Below are positions 35,799-44,480 of a stretch of DNA of 64,000 nt, piece after piece. The notes beneath the pieces were generated by a model. That model was given only the letters and a program-made list of their open reading frames with translations. It did not search any database and was not told the DNA's origin. The stretch is from Companilactobacillus baiquanensis (lineage in GTDB: Bacteria > Bacillota > Bacilli > Lactobacillales > Lactobacillaceae). A program made the position numbers and the translations under genes. The stretch covers positions 1-64,000 of the forward strand of contig NZ_RHOQ01000003.1 of the NCBI RefSeq assembly GCF_003946605.1, read 5' to 3'. Every line of letters begins with the position of its first letter. Within the stretch, counting starts at the first letter, position 1.

Positions 35799-36695
35799 AT
35801 GCTTGAGGTAAAACATGTTAGTAAAGAGTTTAAAACTGTTAAAGCATTGAATGACATAAATTTTACGGTAAAAAATGGACAGATACTCGGTCTGATCGGT
35901 CAAAATGGTGCTGGTAAATCGACGACTTTTCATAGTATCTTAGATTTTTTACAATACGATGGTGAGATTACTTGGGAAAATGAGCCAATAACTAATAATG
36001 TTTTTGATCAAATTGGTTATTTGCCTGAGGAAAGAAGTTTGATGCCCAAATTGACTGTTGAGCAACAAATCGTCTATTTGGCAAGATTGAAAAATCGTCC
36101 AGCTAAAGAAATCAGACCCAAAATTGACGAATGGCTAAAAAAATTTGCTGTTAAAGGTTCTAAGAAAGATAAAATCAAATCGTTATCTAAAGGTAATCAG
36201 CAGAAGGTCCAATTGATATGTACGATGATCCATGATCCTAAGCTGATCATTTTAGATGAACCTTTTAGCGGACTTGATCCTGTTAATGCTGATTTATTGA
36301 AGCAAGCTATTTTTGAAGCTAAGAAAAAGGGTGCAGCAATTATTTTTTCCAGTCATGATATGGAAAATGTTGAAGAACTTTGCGATAAATTAGTAATGCT
36401 AAAAAATGGAGAAATTGTTTTAGATGGAACCGTCAGTGATGTTAGAAATTCCTTTGGTAAGACACATTTATTCGTTACAACTGATTGGACTAAAGAACAA
36501 TTAGAACAATTGCCCCAAGTTTCCTCGGTAGTTGTGCGTGATCCTAATAAATATTTATTAGAATTGGCTGATGAAAAGGCTGGAAATGAAATTTTTGAAA
36601 AATTAACTGATGGAAAATATATCGAAGAATTCAGTCAGCAACCGCCGTCATTAAATGAAATATTCAGAATGAAGGCAGGTGTCATCAATGAATAA
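35799..36695 (+). CDS. ABC transporter ATP-binding protein (NatA-like)
   Basis: A 298-residue ATPase of the ABC-2 exporter type. Walker A GQNGAGKS (about 38), a degenerate signature LSKGNQQK (about 135), Walker B LIILDEPFSGLDP, H-loop SSHDM. The C-terminal 80 residues are the usual DUF4162-like tail. ATG 35799 follows AAAGAGGGGG. It overlaps its permease gene by eight bases. Confidence 0.92.
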   Translation: MLEVKHVSKEFKTVKALNDINFTVKNGQILGLIGQNGAGKSTTFHSILDFLQYDGEITWENEPITNNVFDQIGYLPEERSLMPKLTVEQQIVYLARLKNRPAKEIRPKIDEWLKKFAVKGSKKDKIKSLSKGNQQKVQLICTMIHDPKLIILDEPFSGLDPVNADLLKQAIFEAKKKGAAIIFSSHDMENVEELCDKLVMLKNGEIVLDGTVSDVRNSFGKTHLFVTTDWTKEQLEQLPQVSSVVVRDPNKYLLELADEKAGNEIFEKLTDGKYIEEFSQQPPSLNEIFRMKAGVINE

Positions 36696-37911
36696 ATTAT
36701 GGATCGTAACCTTTGAAACTTTTTTAAGACAGATTAAATCTTGGAGTTTTGTGGCGTTGATCTTAGGACCATTTATTATTTTCGGTATCAGTATGGGTGC
36801 AGGATATGTCAGCTATAATGGTGCTGAGAGTGGTTCAGATATCGCCGTTATTAGTAAAGAAACTGCCATGCGAGAGCAATTTATCAAAGCTAATAAGGAT
36901 GACGTGAATCAAAAGATCACAACTGTTTCCGCAGCCAAAAAGGCCGTCAATAAAAATAAGTTAGCTGGATATTTAGTTTTAAAGACTAATAAAAATCAGG
37001 CGACGGCAACTTATCATGGAACAAGTTCAATTGATAGTTCACTGAAGACAAAGGTTCTGACTTTTACTAGTCAGATTCAGCAACAATTAAATTATGCTAA
37101 AGCAGGTATGACTTTAGAACAAGTTCAGCAATTACAACAGCAGCCGGCTTTTAAAGAAAAAATCTCTAAAAAAACTGGTACTGCTAAGACTGCCAAATTG
37201 ATTTCATTTTGGGTCACAGTCATTATGGTATACACGATCCTTGTAACATATACCGGAATAACTGCCCAAGAAATTGCTTCTGAAAAAGGTACTAAGATAA
37301 TGGAAATCATCTTTTCTAGTACAACTGCTAGTAAATATTTCATTGGTAAAATATTAGGAGTTTTATTAGTTATCTTAACGCAGATCCTTATTTATTTAAT
37401 TGGTGGCTGGGGCGGTTATTTAATCGCTCAAAAAGCATCAATGACAAAAGATATTATGGAGCAGTATCATACATTGATTAATTCAGTTTTACATAATTTA
37501 TTAAGCGTTAACTTAGTGTTCTTATTGTTGGGAGTAGTTATTTATACCATTTTAGCTGCCTTTAGTGGAGCTTTAGTTACGAAAGCAGAAGATGCTTCTA
37601 AAGCTGCTCAACCAGTTACGATGTTAAGTATGCTGGCATTTTTTGTAACTTTCCCATTTCAAAATAATTTAGACGCCGTTGCGGTTAAAATACTGTCATA
37701 TGTGCCATTTTTCTCGTCATATTTTATGCCGATGCGAGTGATCAATTCCGAAGCCGGACCAGTAGAAATCTCGATTTCATTATTGATCTTAGTTTTGAGT
37801 ATTGTTTTACTTACGTTCTACATCAGCAAGATCTATCAAGGATTGATGTTACAGACGGATGATTCTAGTTTTTGGAAGAGGTTTAAACGAGGATTGTCTT
37901 ATAATAAATAA
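36688..37911 (+). CDS. ABC-2 type permease (NatB-like)
   Basis: A 407-residue membrane subunit: one N-terminal helix, an extracytoplasmic segment (about 50-170), then five to six helices. TGITAQEIASEKGTKIMEIIFSS (about 185-207) is a hallmark of the NatB family. ATG 36688 with AGGCAGGTG upstream, inside the ATPase gene. Exported substrate unknown (Na+ for NatAB itself, which is only an analogy). Confidence 0.9.
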   Translation: MNKLWIVTFETFLRQIKSWSFVALILGPFIIFGISMGAGYVSYNGAESGSDIAVISKETAMREQFIKANKDDVNQKITTVSAAKKAVNKNKLAGYLVLKTNKNQATATYHGTSSIDSSLKTKVLTFTSQIQQQLNYAKAGMTLEQVQQLQQQPAFKEKISKKTGTAKTAKLISFWVTVIMVYTILVTYTGITAQEIASEKGTKIMEIIFSSTTASKYFIGKILGVLLVILTQILIYLIGGWGGYLIAQKASMTKDIMEQYHTLINSVLHNLLSVNLVFLLLGVVIYTILAAFSGALVTKAEDASKAAQPVTMLSMLAFFVTFPFQNNLDAVAVKILSYVPFFSSYFMPMRVINSEAGPVEISISLLILVLSIVLLTFYISKIYQGLMLQTDDSSFWKRFKRGLSYNK

Positions 37912-37931
37912 TTATTTTGGTTAGTTTTGCC

Positions 37932-38099
37932 GGTCAAACAGGATAAAATCTGCTGTGGGACCGTTTGGAGCCGCGGTCTCCAAACTTGATTTTGAACTTC
38001 GCAAAGTGCGCGAATTTCAAAATACATCCAGTGGTGTAAGAACGAGAAGTTCACTCGTCCTAACACCACTTGCACTGCAGGATTTTATCCTGTTTGACC
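37932..38099 (+). repeat. CLR cloverleaf repeat, copy 6
   Basis: Outer stem GGTCAAACAGGATAAAATC / GATTTTATCCTGTTTGACC. Hairpin 1: GTTTGGAG/CTCCAAAC. Hairpin 2: ATTTTGAA-C-TTCGC / GCGAA-T-TTCAAAAT. Hairpin 3: GTGGTGT-aa-GAACGA / TCGTCC-ta-ACACCAC. Confidence 0.9.
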
Positions 38100-38118
38100 T
38101 CTGAATTATTAGTAAAAT

Positions 38119-38169
38119 AAAAAAGAGTATCTGTTAGGAAATAAAAAATTCTAACGGATACTCTTTTTT
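38119..38169. terminator. Bidirectional terminator between ABC permease and aquaporin genes
   Basis: AAAAAAGAGTATC-TGTTAG pairs with CTAACG-GATACTCTTTTTT around an A-rich loop. Confidence 0.88.
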
Positions 38170-38180
38170 AAGGCTGCTCT

Positions 38181-38900
38181 TTAGAAGAACCAGCTGCATA
38201 CTTTAACGGCTAAAATTGCGCCAAGGATTGGAGCTACTACTGGAACCCAGCTATATTTCCATTGTGATGATCCCTTATGTTTCAATGGCAATAAGGCGTG
38301 CAATAGACGAGGTCCAAGGTCACGGGCAGGGTTCAAGGCTGGTCCGGTTGGTCCACCAAATGAAACAACAAGACACATAACTAGAAAACCTAGTCCGATA
38401 AAGTCGGCTCGTGGATCGATTTTATCAGATGTTAACATAACGGCACCGAAAACTAATAGGAATGTTCCGATAAATTCGTTGATGAAACCATTAAGACGAC
38501 TATTTGCGGCATCTATTGTTGAAAATGTTCCTAAAACTGATTCAAGATTATCTGTTTTGTCGTAATAAGGTTTGTAGGCAGCTACGATCACTGCTTGACC
38601 AAAGATAGCACCTAGAAATTGAACAATGATATAAGGAGCTACTTCTGCCCATGGAAATTCATTGTTGAAAGCTAATGCCAATGTCATGGCTGGATTTATT
38701 TGTCCGCCAGAGATTGGTCCAAACATCATGGCTGGAATCATAACACCAATACCATAACCAAAACCGATAAGGATCCAGCCGCCGTGGAAACCTTTTGTTC
38801 CCTTTAATTCCACGTTTGCGACTGAACCATTACCCAATGCGACCATAATTGCAGTACCTATAAATTCTGCAATTAGGCGTGTTAATAATGAATAATGCAT
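38181..38900 (-). CDS. MIP family channel (glycerol facilitator/aquaporin)
   Basis: A 239-residue channel with six helices and both NPA loops: GGQINPAMTLAL (about 67) and GPALNPARDLGPR (about 188). The Asp after NPAR is the glyceroporin mark, so glycerol or other small solutes are likely, perhaps water, dihydroxyacetone or lactic acid as in L. plantarum homologues. Plasma membrane. Single gene with a shared terminator. Confidence 0.92.
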   Translation of the reverse strand: MHYSLLTRLIAEFIGTAIMVALGNGSVANVELKGTKGFHGGWILIGFGYGIGVMIPAMMFGPISGGQINPAMTLALAFNNEFPWAEVAPYIIVQFLGAIFGQAVIVAAYKPYYDKTDNLESVLGTFSTIDAANSRLNGFINEFIGTFLLVFGAVMLTSDKIDPRADFIGLGFLVMCLVVSFGGPTGPALNPARDLGPRLLHALLPLKHKGSSQWKYSWVPVVAPILGAILAVKVCSWFF

Positions 38901-39212
38901 ATTTGATATACCCCATAAAATTATTTCTCAAAACGACTTTAATTATTCATTAGTTAAAAAATATACCAAAAATGGGATTAGATAGAATAAATTCGTTAAA
39001 ACATCTTGTCTTTAGTGATATAACATTACTTATACAATAAAAAATTGCCCCGTAAAGAGCAATTGGTTTAATAACATAATGAATGAAATAAAGCAAATAT
39101 TTGAGTTACGCATTTCATTGTATCATATACCACCAAATGTTATAGACTAGTTATAGAAATAATCAATAACTATTATTGTATTAAAAATATTCCTAAGAAG
39201 TGGGGAAACATA
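38901..39212. other. Divergent intergenic region, aquaporin / dehydrogenase
   Basis: AT-rich, about 310 bases. At 39036-39064 there is a hairpin (AATTGC/GCAATT) that on the minus strand is followed by a T-run, a possible weak terminator or attenuator in the aquaporin leader. No gene-like frame seen. The + gene has SD AGTGGGG. Confidence 0.45.
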
Positions 39213-40157
39213 ATGAAAGTTTTAAGTTTAGTAGATCTGACTGATAAGCAAAAACAAGAATTAGAGGAGATCAAAGGCGTAGATCTTAGTGTTGTTTCCG
39301 CCAAGAGTGTAACTGCTGATGATTTAAAGGGAGTCGAAGTTTTATTCGATTGGTCCAAAAAACTCCAAGATGAAATCATAAGCAGCGACTCATTAAATTG
39401 GATTCAAACTATTCGTGCCGGTGTTGATGCCTTGCCTTTAAGAGCTTTAGATGAAAAAGGGATCATGCTGTCAACCGGTTCAGGTGCTAATTCGATCAAC
39501 ATAGCAGAACAAGCTTTAGCTTATATGTTGATGTTTGAACGTAGTATGAATTTGTCCACTTGGGATCAAACTAAAAAAGTTTGGCATCGTGAAAAGAAAT
39601 ATGATGAAGTTTATAACAAGACGGTAATGTTGGTTGGTGTAGGACATATCGGTAGCCAATTAGCCCAATATGCCAAAGCTTTAGGGATGCGTACAATTGG
39701 TGTCAGACATTCAAATAATTCACTACCAAATATCGATAAGATGGTGGCAATGAAAGATATCGATAAACATTTGAAAGAAGCGGATTTTGTCGTAAATTCA
39801 TTACCAGATACAGAAGATACTAAAAAGATGTTTAATAAAGAATTTTTCAAAAAGATGGCTAAAACAGCTTACTTTATCAGTATTGGCCGTGGTAAATCAA
39901 CAGATACTAATGATTTAGTAGAAGCATTGCAAACTAAAGAAATTGCCGGAGCTGGATTAGATGTAGTTGATCCTGAACCTTTGAATGAAGATAGCCCACT
40001 TTGGGATATGAAGAATGTTATTTTAACTCCACATAATGCTGGTAGAAGTGTGCATTATGAGGAAAGAGCTTTTAAGATTTTTAAGAAGAATCTGAAGTCT
40101 TATATCGAAAATGGTGAAGTTGTCGAGAATTTGGTAAATTATAGTAAGGGTTATTAA
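39213..40157 (+). CDS. D-isomer-specific 2-hydroxyacid dehydrogenase
   Basis: A 314-residue NAD-dependent enzyme. The Rossmann motif GVGHIGSQ is at about 141, RAGVDALP carries the substrate Arg/Gly region (about 70), and DPEPL near 252 with HNAGRS (His, about 273) gives the catalytic Glu-His pair. It could be a 2-hydroxyacid (e.g. hydroxyisocaproate or glyoxylate) reductase; it lacks an ACT domain and is distinct from SerA at 43266. Single gene, followed by LHR and CLR repeats. Confidence 0.88.
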   Translation: MKVLSLVDLTDKQKQELEEIKGVDLSVVSAKSVTADDLKGVEVLFDWSKKLQDEIISSDSLNWIQTIRAGVDALPLRALDEKGIMLSTGSGANSINIAEQALAYMLMFERSMNLSTWDQTKKVWHREKKYDEVYNKTVMLVGVGHIGSQLAQYAKALGMRTIGVRHSNNSLPNIDKMVAMKDIDKHLKEADFVVNSLPDTEDTKKMFNKEFFKKMAKTAYFISIGRGKSTDTNDLVEALQTKEIAGAGLDVVDPEPLNEDSPLWDMKNVILTPHNAGRSVHYEERAFKIFKKNLKSYIENGEVVENLVNYSKGY

Positions 40158-40161
40158 GAGA

Positions 40162-40270
40162 GAGCAAAAATGGACGCTCAGACCTTGAGCATTACCTAGA
40201 ACAGCGGATAGAGCACGAAGTGTACTATCCGCTGTTCGTAGTAAGCGCAGAGGTTTGTCCATTTTTGCTC
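40162..40270 (+). repeat. LHR long-hairpin repeat, copy 4
   Basis: Outer arms GAGCAAAAATGGAC / GTCCATTTTTGCTC, GACC/GGTT next, conserved loop CTTGAGCATTACCTAG opposite CGTAGTAAGCGCAGA, then inner stem AACAGCGGATAG / CTATCCGCTGTT. It starts five bases after the dehydrogenase stop codon. Confidence 0.88.
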
Positions 40271-40367
40271 GTTTAGGGAGCGCTAAATAAGCAACCAGAC
40301 AAGTAAGAGTCAGTAATGAGTTCATATTATTTGTTAGTAGTTAGAATCTGCTAAAAATTTCGTCTCC

Positions 40368-40528
40368 GGTCAAAAGCGAGAAGAGGCCTGCTGTGGGAAC
40401 GTCTTGAGCCACTGTCTCAAGACTCGATTTTAAGCTTCGCCTAGTACGCGAATCTTAAAATGCGTCCTGTGCTGTAAGCGACTAGTCGCTAACACCACTT
40501 GCACTGCTGGCTCTTCTCGCTTTTGACC
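40368..40528 (+). repeat. CLR cloverleaf repeat, copy 7
   Basis: Outer stem GGTCAAAAGCGAGAAGAG / CTCTTCTCGCTTTTGACC, itself flanked by CGTCTCC and TCCGA. Hairpin 1: GTCTTGAG/CTCAAGAC. Hairpin 2: ATTTTAAG-C-TTCGC / GCGAA-T-CTTAAAAT. Hairpin 3: GTGcTGT-aa-GCGAC / GTCGC-ta-ACaCCAC (one mismatch). Junction has GGGAACG instead of GGGACCG. Confidence 0.9.
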
Positions 40529-40586
40529 TCCGAATGGTTTCGGTTGCTTGTGATATTTATTAGTTAATAACTTTTTTCAAAAAAAT

Positions 40587-40616
40587 AAACGAGACTGTGT
40601 AATCAGTCCCGTTTTT
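40587..40616 (+). terminator. Terminator-like hairpin before 40632 gene
   Basis: AAACGAGACTG pairs with CAGTCCCGTTT (one mismatch) followed by Ts. Confidence 0.7.
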
Positions 40617-40631
40617 AATTGAGGGGTAATA

Positions 40632-41036
40632 ATGGATCAGATTTTGGTGATTTTAACGTTTGTTTGGATGTTGGTTACGGCGATTTTTTTAGGGTTGAGC
40701 TTAATTCGCAGTTTATTGGAATTGAAGTATGTTCGTGCTGCTAAAAAAGATGACCGGCTGGAGATGGATGAGGATTTACAAGAAAAGTTTGTTAATGTAC
40801 ATCAATTTGCCGGGATTTTAGTGTCGATTTTAATTATGATCGTTTTTTCGGTTCAAATTGGACAAACGTTCAATGCTTCGGTCGATCAGTCGTTGAAGAA
40901 TTTATTGTCGGCTAGTTATATTCAAAAGACTACTTGGTTGATTGTATTTATTTTCTATAATCTATATGCGATCGTTGGGTCGTACTATTTGGTTTTCCAA
41001 AATCGTTACATAAGAAAAATATTTAAAAAACAATAA
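40632..41036 (+). CDS. Hypothetical membrane protein, 134 aa
   Basis: Three hydrophobic segments (about 4-28, 56-78, 100-123) separated by charged loops (VRAAKKDDRLEMDEDLQEKF). SD GAGGGG. It is convergent with the next gene, the two stop codons touching at 41036/41037. No family recognised; small inner-membrane protein with unknown role. Confidence 0.7.
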   Translation: MDQILVILTFVWMLVTAIFLGLSLIRSLLELKYVRAAKKDDRLEMDEDLQEKFVNVHQFAGILVSILIMIVFSVQIGQTFNASVDQSLKNLLSASYIQKTTWLIVFIFYNLYAIVGSYYLVFQNRYIRKIFKKQ

Positions 41037-41294
41037 CTACACTTCCACAAAAATTGCTCGTTCTTCGTAATTATTAATATCGTTATCTAAAAAGATATTA
41101 GGAGAAATATCTTTTGCTTTTTGATTACCTAGAACGGTGATCCTATTCAATCTAAATATGTGATAAATAGTTGGTAAATACTCGATGGCAATGTTTGCAT
41201 CGAGTATTATTTTTTCTAATTTGGGTTTTAAAATGAGTTCTTTTGCTTCTTCTAAATTGATATCTTTACTGATATGAAGGGTAGTTTCAGACAT
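41037..41294 (-). CDS. Hypothetical protein, 85 aa
   Basis: A small acidic soluble protein, possibly with alternating alpha/beta pattern (ITVLGNQKAKDISPNIF). It starts four bases after the stop of the histidine phosphatase gene and is probably in its operon. No family recognised. Confidence 0.65.
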   Translation of the reverse strand: MSETTLHISKDINLEEAKELILKPKLEKIILDANIAIEYLPTIYHIFRLNRITVLGNQKAKDISPNIFLDNDINNYEERAIFVEV

Positions 41295-41298
41295 ATTT

Positions 41299-41919
41299 TT
41301 ACGCTTTCTGACGATTGTAATATTTTAAATAATATCTGTGGCTTTTACCTAGAATAACTAATTTGGTGACGCTGGCATTGTCGGGTTCAGGGATCATCAT
41401 TGGATCTTTTGGTTCAAATAATCCTAACATAGCGGCTTTTATAGCGAATCCGTGTGTTACGATCAATATTTTTTCGTTAGGATATTTTTCAGCTGTCTCC
41501 ACTAGAAATTCTTTTACACGATTGGAGACTTCTTCAAAAGTTTCACCGTTAGTGGCTCTTTTGACGTAGGCTGGTAAAACGTCTTTTACGTAGGGATCGA
41601 ATAATTCGGGATAGGCGGCTTTTAAATCATCATTTTTAAGGCCATCCCACTGACCATAAGAAATTTCAATCAATCTTTTATCGGTTGAAACTGGCAAATT
41701 ATAACCTTCGTTTAGGATGTCAGTTGTTTCTAAGGTTCTAAATAGGGGACTGCTGATGATTTGATCAAAATTAGAAATATCAAAAGTTTTGTGCAGATTT
41801 CCTACTTGAGCTTTTCCGGCATCATTTAGGTGAGTCATCTCAGTATTGATGCTTCCTTGCTTGATACCAGTGGCGTTGGCATTAGTTTGACCATGCCGTA
41901 CTAAATAAAATTCCGTCAT
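41299..41919 (-). CDS. Histidine phosphatase family protein
   Basis: A 206-residue phosphoglycerate-mutase-like phosphatase. The catalytic RHGQTNAN is at residues 8-15, the proton donor Glu lies in EISYGQWDG (about 85), and the second His in VTHGFAIKA (about 155). It could be a broad phosphatase. It lies divergent from serC-serA, where no serB is present, so a phosphoserine phosphatase role, as known for some dPGM-type enzymes, is an attractive inference but unproven. Confidence 0.9.
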   Translation of the reverse strand: MTEFYLVRHGQTNANATGIKQGSINTEMTHLNDAGKAQVGNLHKTFDISNFDQIISSPLFRTLETTDILNEGYNLPVSTDKRLIEISYGQWDGLKNDDLKAAYPELFDPYVKDVLPAYVKRATNGETFEEVSNRVKEFLVETAEKYPNEKILIVTHGFAIKAAMLGLFEPKDPMMIPEPDNASVTKLVILGKSHRYYLKYYNRQKA

Positions 41920-41949
41920 TTAAATTCCTCTTTTTTCTATTGCTTGTTA

Positions 41950-41978
41950 TTGACACTTTAATAATTCATTGTTAAACT
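41950..41978 (+). promoter_or_regulatory. Promoter of the ser attenuator/serC transcript
   Basis: TTGACA (41950-41955), 17 bases, then TAAACT (41973-41978). It precedes the leader peptide SD by about 15 bases. Confidence 0.6.
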
Positions 41979-42008
41979 TCTTTTAAGTTAATTGGAGGTT
42001 TATTAATT

Positions 42009-42071
42009 ATGTTAGAACAATATCATTTTATCTTAATAAGCTCCTCCTTGTCTACATGGTTATCCGTGTAG
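42009..42071 (+). CDS. Serine-rich leader peptide of the serC-serA operon
   Basis: A 20-codon ORF with a good ribosome site (GGAGG at 41994-41998, ten bases before ATG) and stop TAG at 42069-42071. The peptide starts MLEQYHF and continues ILISSSLSTWLSV; five of its codons are serine (AGC TCC TCC, TCT, TCC). A run of regulatory-amino-acid codons just before alternative hairpins and in front of the genes that make that amino acid is the classic sign of ribosome-mediated attenuation. A hairpin CTACATGG/CCGTGTAG covers its last codons. Confidence 0.75.
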   Translation: MLEQYHFILISSSLSTWLSV

Positions 42072-42170
42072 GCCTATTTAACATTAGCCGCATGGATTTC
42101 AAGCGATTGAAAACTGTGGGGCAATAAGTGTACTGACGTAGTCCCCACAGTTATCTGTGGGGACTTTTTT
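42052..42170 (+). promoter_or_regulatory. Attenuator (mutually exclusive hairpins) before serC
   Basis: The terminator is GTCCCCACAG/CTGTGGGGAC (42141-42164) with six Ts. An alternative helix pairs CTGTGGGG (42114-42121) with CCCCACAG (42143-42150), which removes the terminator's left arm. A leader hairpin (42052-42071) and a GNRA-looped hairpin TTTCAA-GCGA-TTGAAA (42097-42112) lie upstream. There is no T-box motif. The link between ribosome position and the switch is inferred; the full fold was not computed. Confidence 0.75.
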
Positions 42171-42192
42171 ATTTTCGAAAGGGATGAAGGAT

Positions 42193-43266
42193 ATGTCAGT
42201 ATATAATTTTGCAGCAGGCCCAGCTATGTTGCCAACTAGTGTTATTCAACAAATAAAGGGTGATTTACCATCATTTAATGGTTCTGGAATGAGTGTGATG
42301 GAAATCTCCCATCGTTCTGATCTTTTTGAAAAAATAATTGCTGAAGCTAAAACTAATTTATTGAATTTATTAAATCTGTCTGATGATTATGAAGTTTTAT
42401 TTCTTCAAGGTGGAGCTACTACTCAATTTGCGGCTATCCCGATGAATATTGCTAAAACAAAACACATTGGATTAGTTGATACCGGTCATTGGGCAGTTCG
42501 AGCACAAGAAGAAGCACAAAAGGCTGGAATAAAAGTAGATACGATTGCTTCTTCTAAAATCGATCACTATCACGATATCCCTAAAGTGATAAAGCCGCAA
42601 GAAACTTTGGATTATGTGCATTTGACAACAAATAATACGATCGAAGGAACGTCTTATAAAACACTGCCAGAATTGAATGAGCCGTTAGTGCTTGACGTCT
42701 CTTCTAATTTTTTGGCACAAAATTATCTATTTAAAAATGTTGATGTTATTTATGGAGGCGCTCAAAAAAATCTCGGTATCGCAGGTCTTACCATAGTGGT
42801 CATTCGTAAGGACCTGATCACCAAAAATGATCTGCCAAGCATGTGGAATTACCAAATTTTAGCTAAGAAAAATTCAATGCTGAATACTCCACCGGTATTT
42901 GCCATTTATACAGCCAATTTAGTTTTGAGATGGCTCAAAGATCTGGGTGGAGTTTTGGAAATAGAAAAACGTAATCTTCAAAAATCGAATCTTGTATATG
43001 ACTTTTTGAATAATTCAAAACTGTTTACTAATCCAGTCAAAAAAGATTCACGCTCGCTAACTAATATTATTTTTAGCACGGGAAATGACGAACTGGATAA
43101 AAAATTTATCGTTGAAGCAGAAGAAAATGATTTGCTAAATCTTAAAGGACATCGACTAGTTGGCGGTATGAGAGCTAGTTTGTACAATGCCATGCCATAT
43201 GAAGGCGCAAAAGCTTTAGTCGAATTTCTTGAAAAATTTGAAAAAGAAAACAGGGGGATCAACTAA
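42193..43266 (+). CDS. serC: Phosphoserine aminotransferase
   Basis: A 357-residue class V PLP aminotransferase converting 3-phosphohydroxypyruvate and glutamate to phosphoserine. Seen: YNFAAGPAMLPTSV start, SGMSVMEISHRS (about 35), GGATTQFAAIPMN, and the PLP Lys in YGGAQKNLGIAG (about 193). I use ATG 42193; the frame upstream runs through the attenuator terminator. The TAA stop overlaps the serA start (TAATG). Confidence 0.95.
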   Translation: MSVYNFAAGPAMLPTSVIQQIKGDLPSFNGSGMSVMEISHRSDLFEKIIAEAKTNLLNLLNLSDDYEVLFLQGGATTQFAAIPMNIAKTKHIGLVDTGHWAVRAQEEAQKAGIKVDTIASSKIDHYHDIPKVIKPQETLDYVHLTTNNTIEGTSYKTLPELNEPLVLDVSSNFLAQNYLFKNVDVIYGGAQKNLGIAGLTIVVIRKDLITKNDLPSMWNYQILAKKNSMLNTPPVFAIYTANLVLRWLKDLGGVLEIEKRNLQKSNLVYDFLNNSKLFTNPVKKDSRSLTNIIFSTGNDELDKKFIVEAEENDLLNLKGHRLVGGMRASLYNAMPYEGAKALVEFLEKFEKENRGIN

Positions 43267-44423
43267 TGTATCAAGTAAAAACATTCAATGCCATCGCTAA
43301 TAAAGGGTTAAAAACATTCACCACCGATTATACGATCAATCAAGAAGATGCACCTGATGCTTATTTGATCCGTTCAGTAAACTTGTTAAAAGCTCAATTT
43401 CCAACAACTTTAAAAGTTATCGCAAGAGCTGGTGCCGGGGTCAATAATATTCCCTTAAAAGAAGCTACTGATAACGGAATAGCAGTGTTCAATACTCCAG
43501 GAAGCAATGCCAATGCCGTTAAAGAATTAGTTATTTCGATGATGATCGCTACTTCTAGAAAAGTTTTTGCGGCCTATGATTATTCTCATAAAAATATCCA
43601 TGCTGATATTTCTAAGCAAGTTGAGTATGACAAAGCTAAATTTAACGGGACAGAATTATTTGGAAAGAATCTTCTAGTAGTTGGACTTGGCAATGTCGGC
43701 TCATTAGTCGCCAATGAGGCAGTTAATTTAGGAATGAATGTCAGAGGATACGATCCGTTTTTATCGGCTGATTCGGCTTGGAAAATCAATAATAGAGTGC
43801 AACGTTTAACTAGCCTTTATCAAGCTTTAAAAGATGCCGACTATGTAACGATCCATGTGCCTAAAAATAAAGACACGATCGGACTTATTTCAACTAAAGA
43901 AATTCAAGCTATGAAAAAAGGTGTGATCCTCTTCAACTACGCTCGCGGCGGGATCGTCGATAATCAAGCTGTCGTTGAAAATTTGGGAAAAATTCAATTT
44001 TACTGTACTGATTTTGGAGATGATATTATTGCTGACAACGAAAAAGTTATCACAACACCTCACATTGGCGGATCAACTTTAGAAGCTGAAGATAATGGGG
44101 CAATCAAAGCGGCGAATACAATTATGAACTTCTTGGAAAATGGCGACACGGTCAATTCAGTTAATCTACCGGGAATGAAATTGCCATTTAACGCTCCGTA
44201 CAGATTTACTATCATGCATAAAAACGTACCTAACATGGTGGGCCAGATCACGACCTTTTTGGCACAGGCACATGTCAATATTAATAACATGGCCAATGCT
44301 GCTAAAGGTGAAACTGCTTATACGATTATAGATGCTGATAATTTAAATTATAAAGAACAGTTAATAAATCAAATTCAAGCAATACCTGAAGTTAGACGGG
44401 TACGTTTAATTGATCACAGGTAA
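43266..44423 (+). CDS. serA: D-3-phosphoglycerate dehydrogenase with ACT domain
   Basis: A 385-residue enzyme oxidising 3-phosphoglycerate to phosphohydroxypyruvate, first step of serine synthesis. RAGAGVNNIPL (about 58) carries the substrate Arg, GLGNVGSLVANEA is the NAD fold (about 140), and TPHIGGSTLEAED (His about 270) closes the catalytic set. Residues 315-385 form an ACT domain, often the serine feedback site. It is translationally coupled to serC. Confidence 0.95.
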   Translation: MYQVKTFNAIANKGLKTFTTDYTINQEDAPDAYLIRSVNLLKAQFPTTLKVIARAGAGVNNIPLKEATDNGIAVFNTPGSNANAVKELVISMMIATSRKVFAAYDYSHKNIHADISKQVEYDKAKFNGTELFGKNLLVVGLGNVGSLVANEAVNLGMNVRGYDPFLSADSAWKINNRVQRLTSLYQALKDADYVTIHVPKNKDTIGLISTKEIQAMKKGVILFNYARGGIVDNQAVVENLGKIQFYCTDFGDDIIADNEKVITTPHIGGSTLEAEDNGAIKAANTIMNFLENGDTVNSVNLPGMKLPFNAPYRFTIMHKNVPNMVGQITTFLAQAHVNINNMANAAKGETAYTIIDADNLNYKEQLINQIQAIPEVRRVRLIDHR

Positions 44424-44480
44424 AATATTATTGTTTCCTTTTGAACTATGTTAAAACAAATACAAAGGAGCAAACAAATT

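Noticed and set aside
42000..42192. T-box in front of serC
   Set aside because: No GGTGG/T-box core and no Stem I motifs; the serine-rich leader ORF with alternative helices explains the region better.
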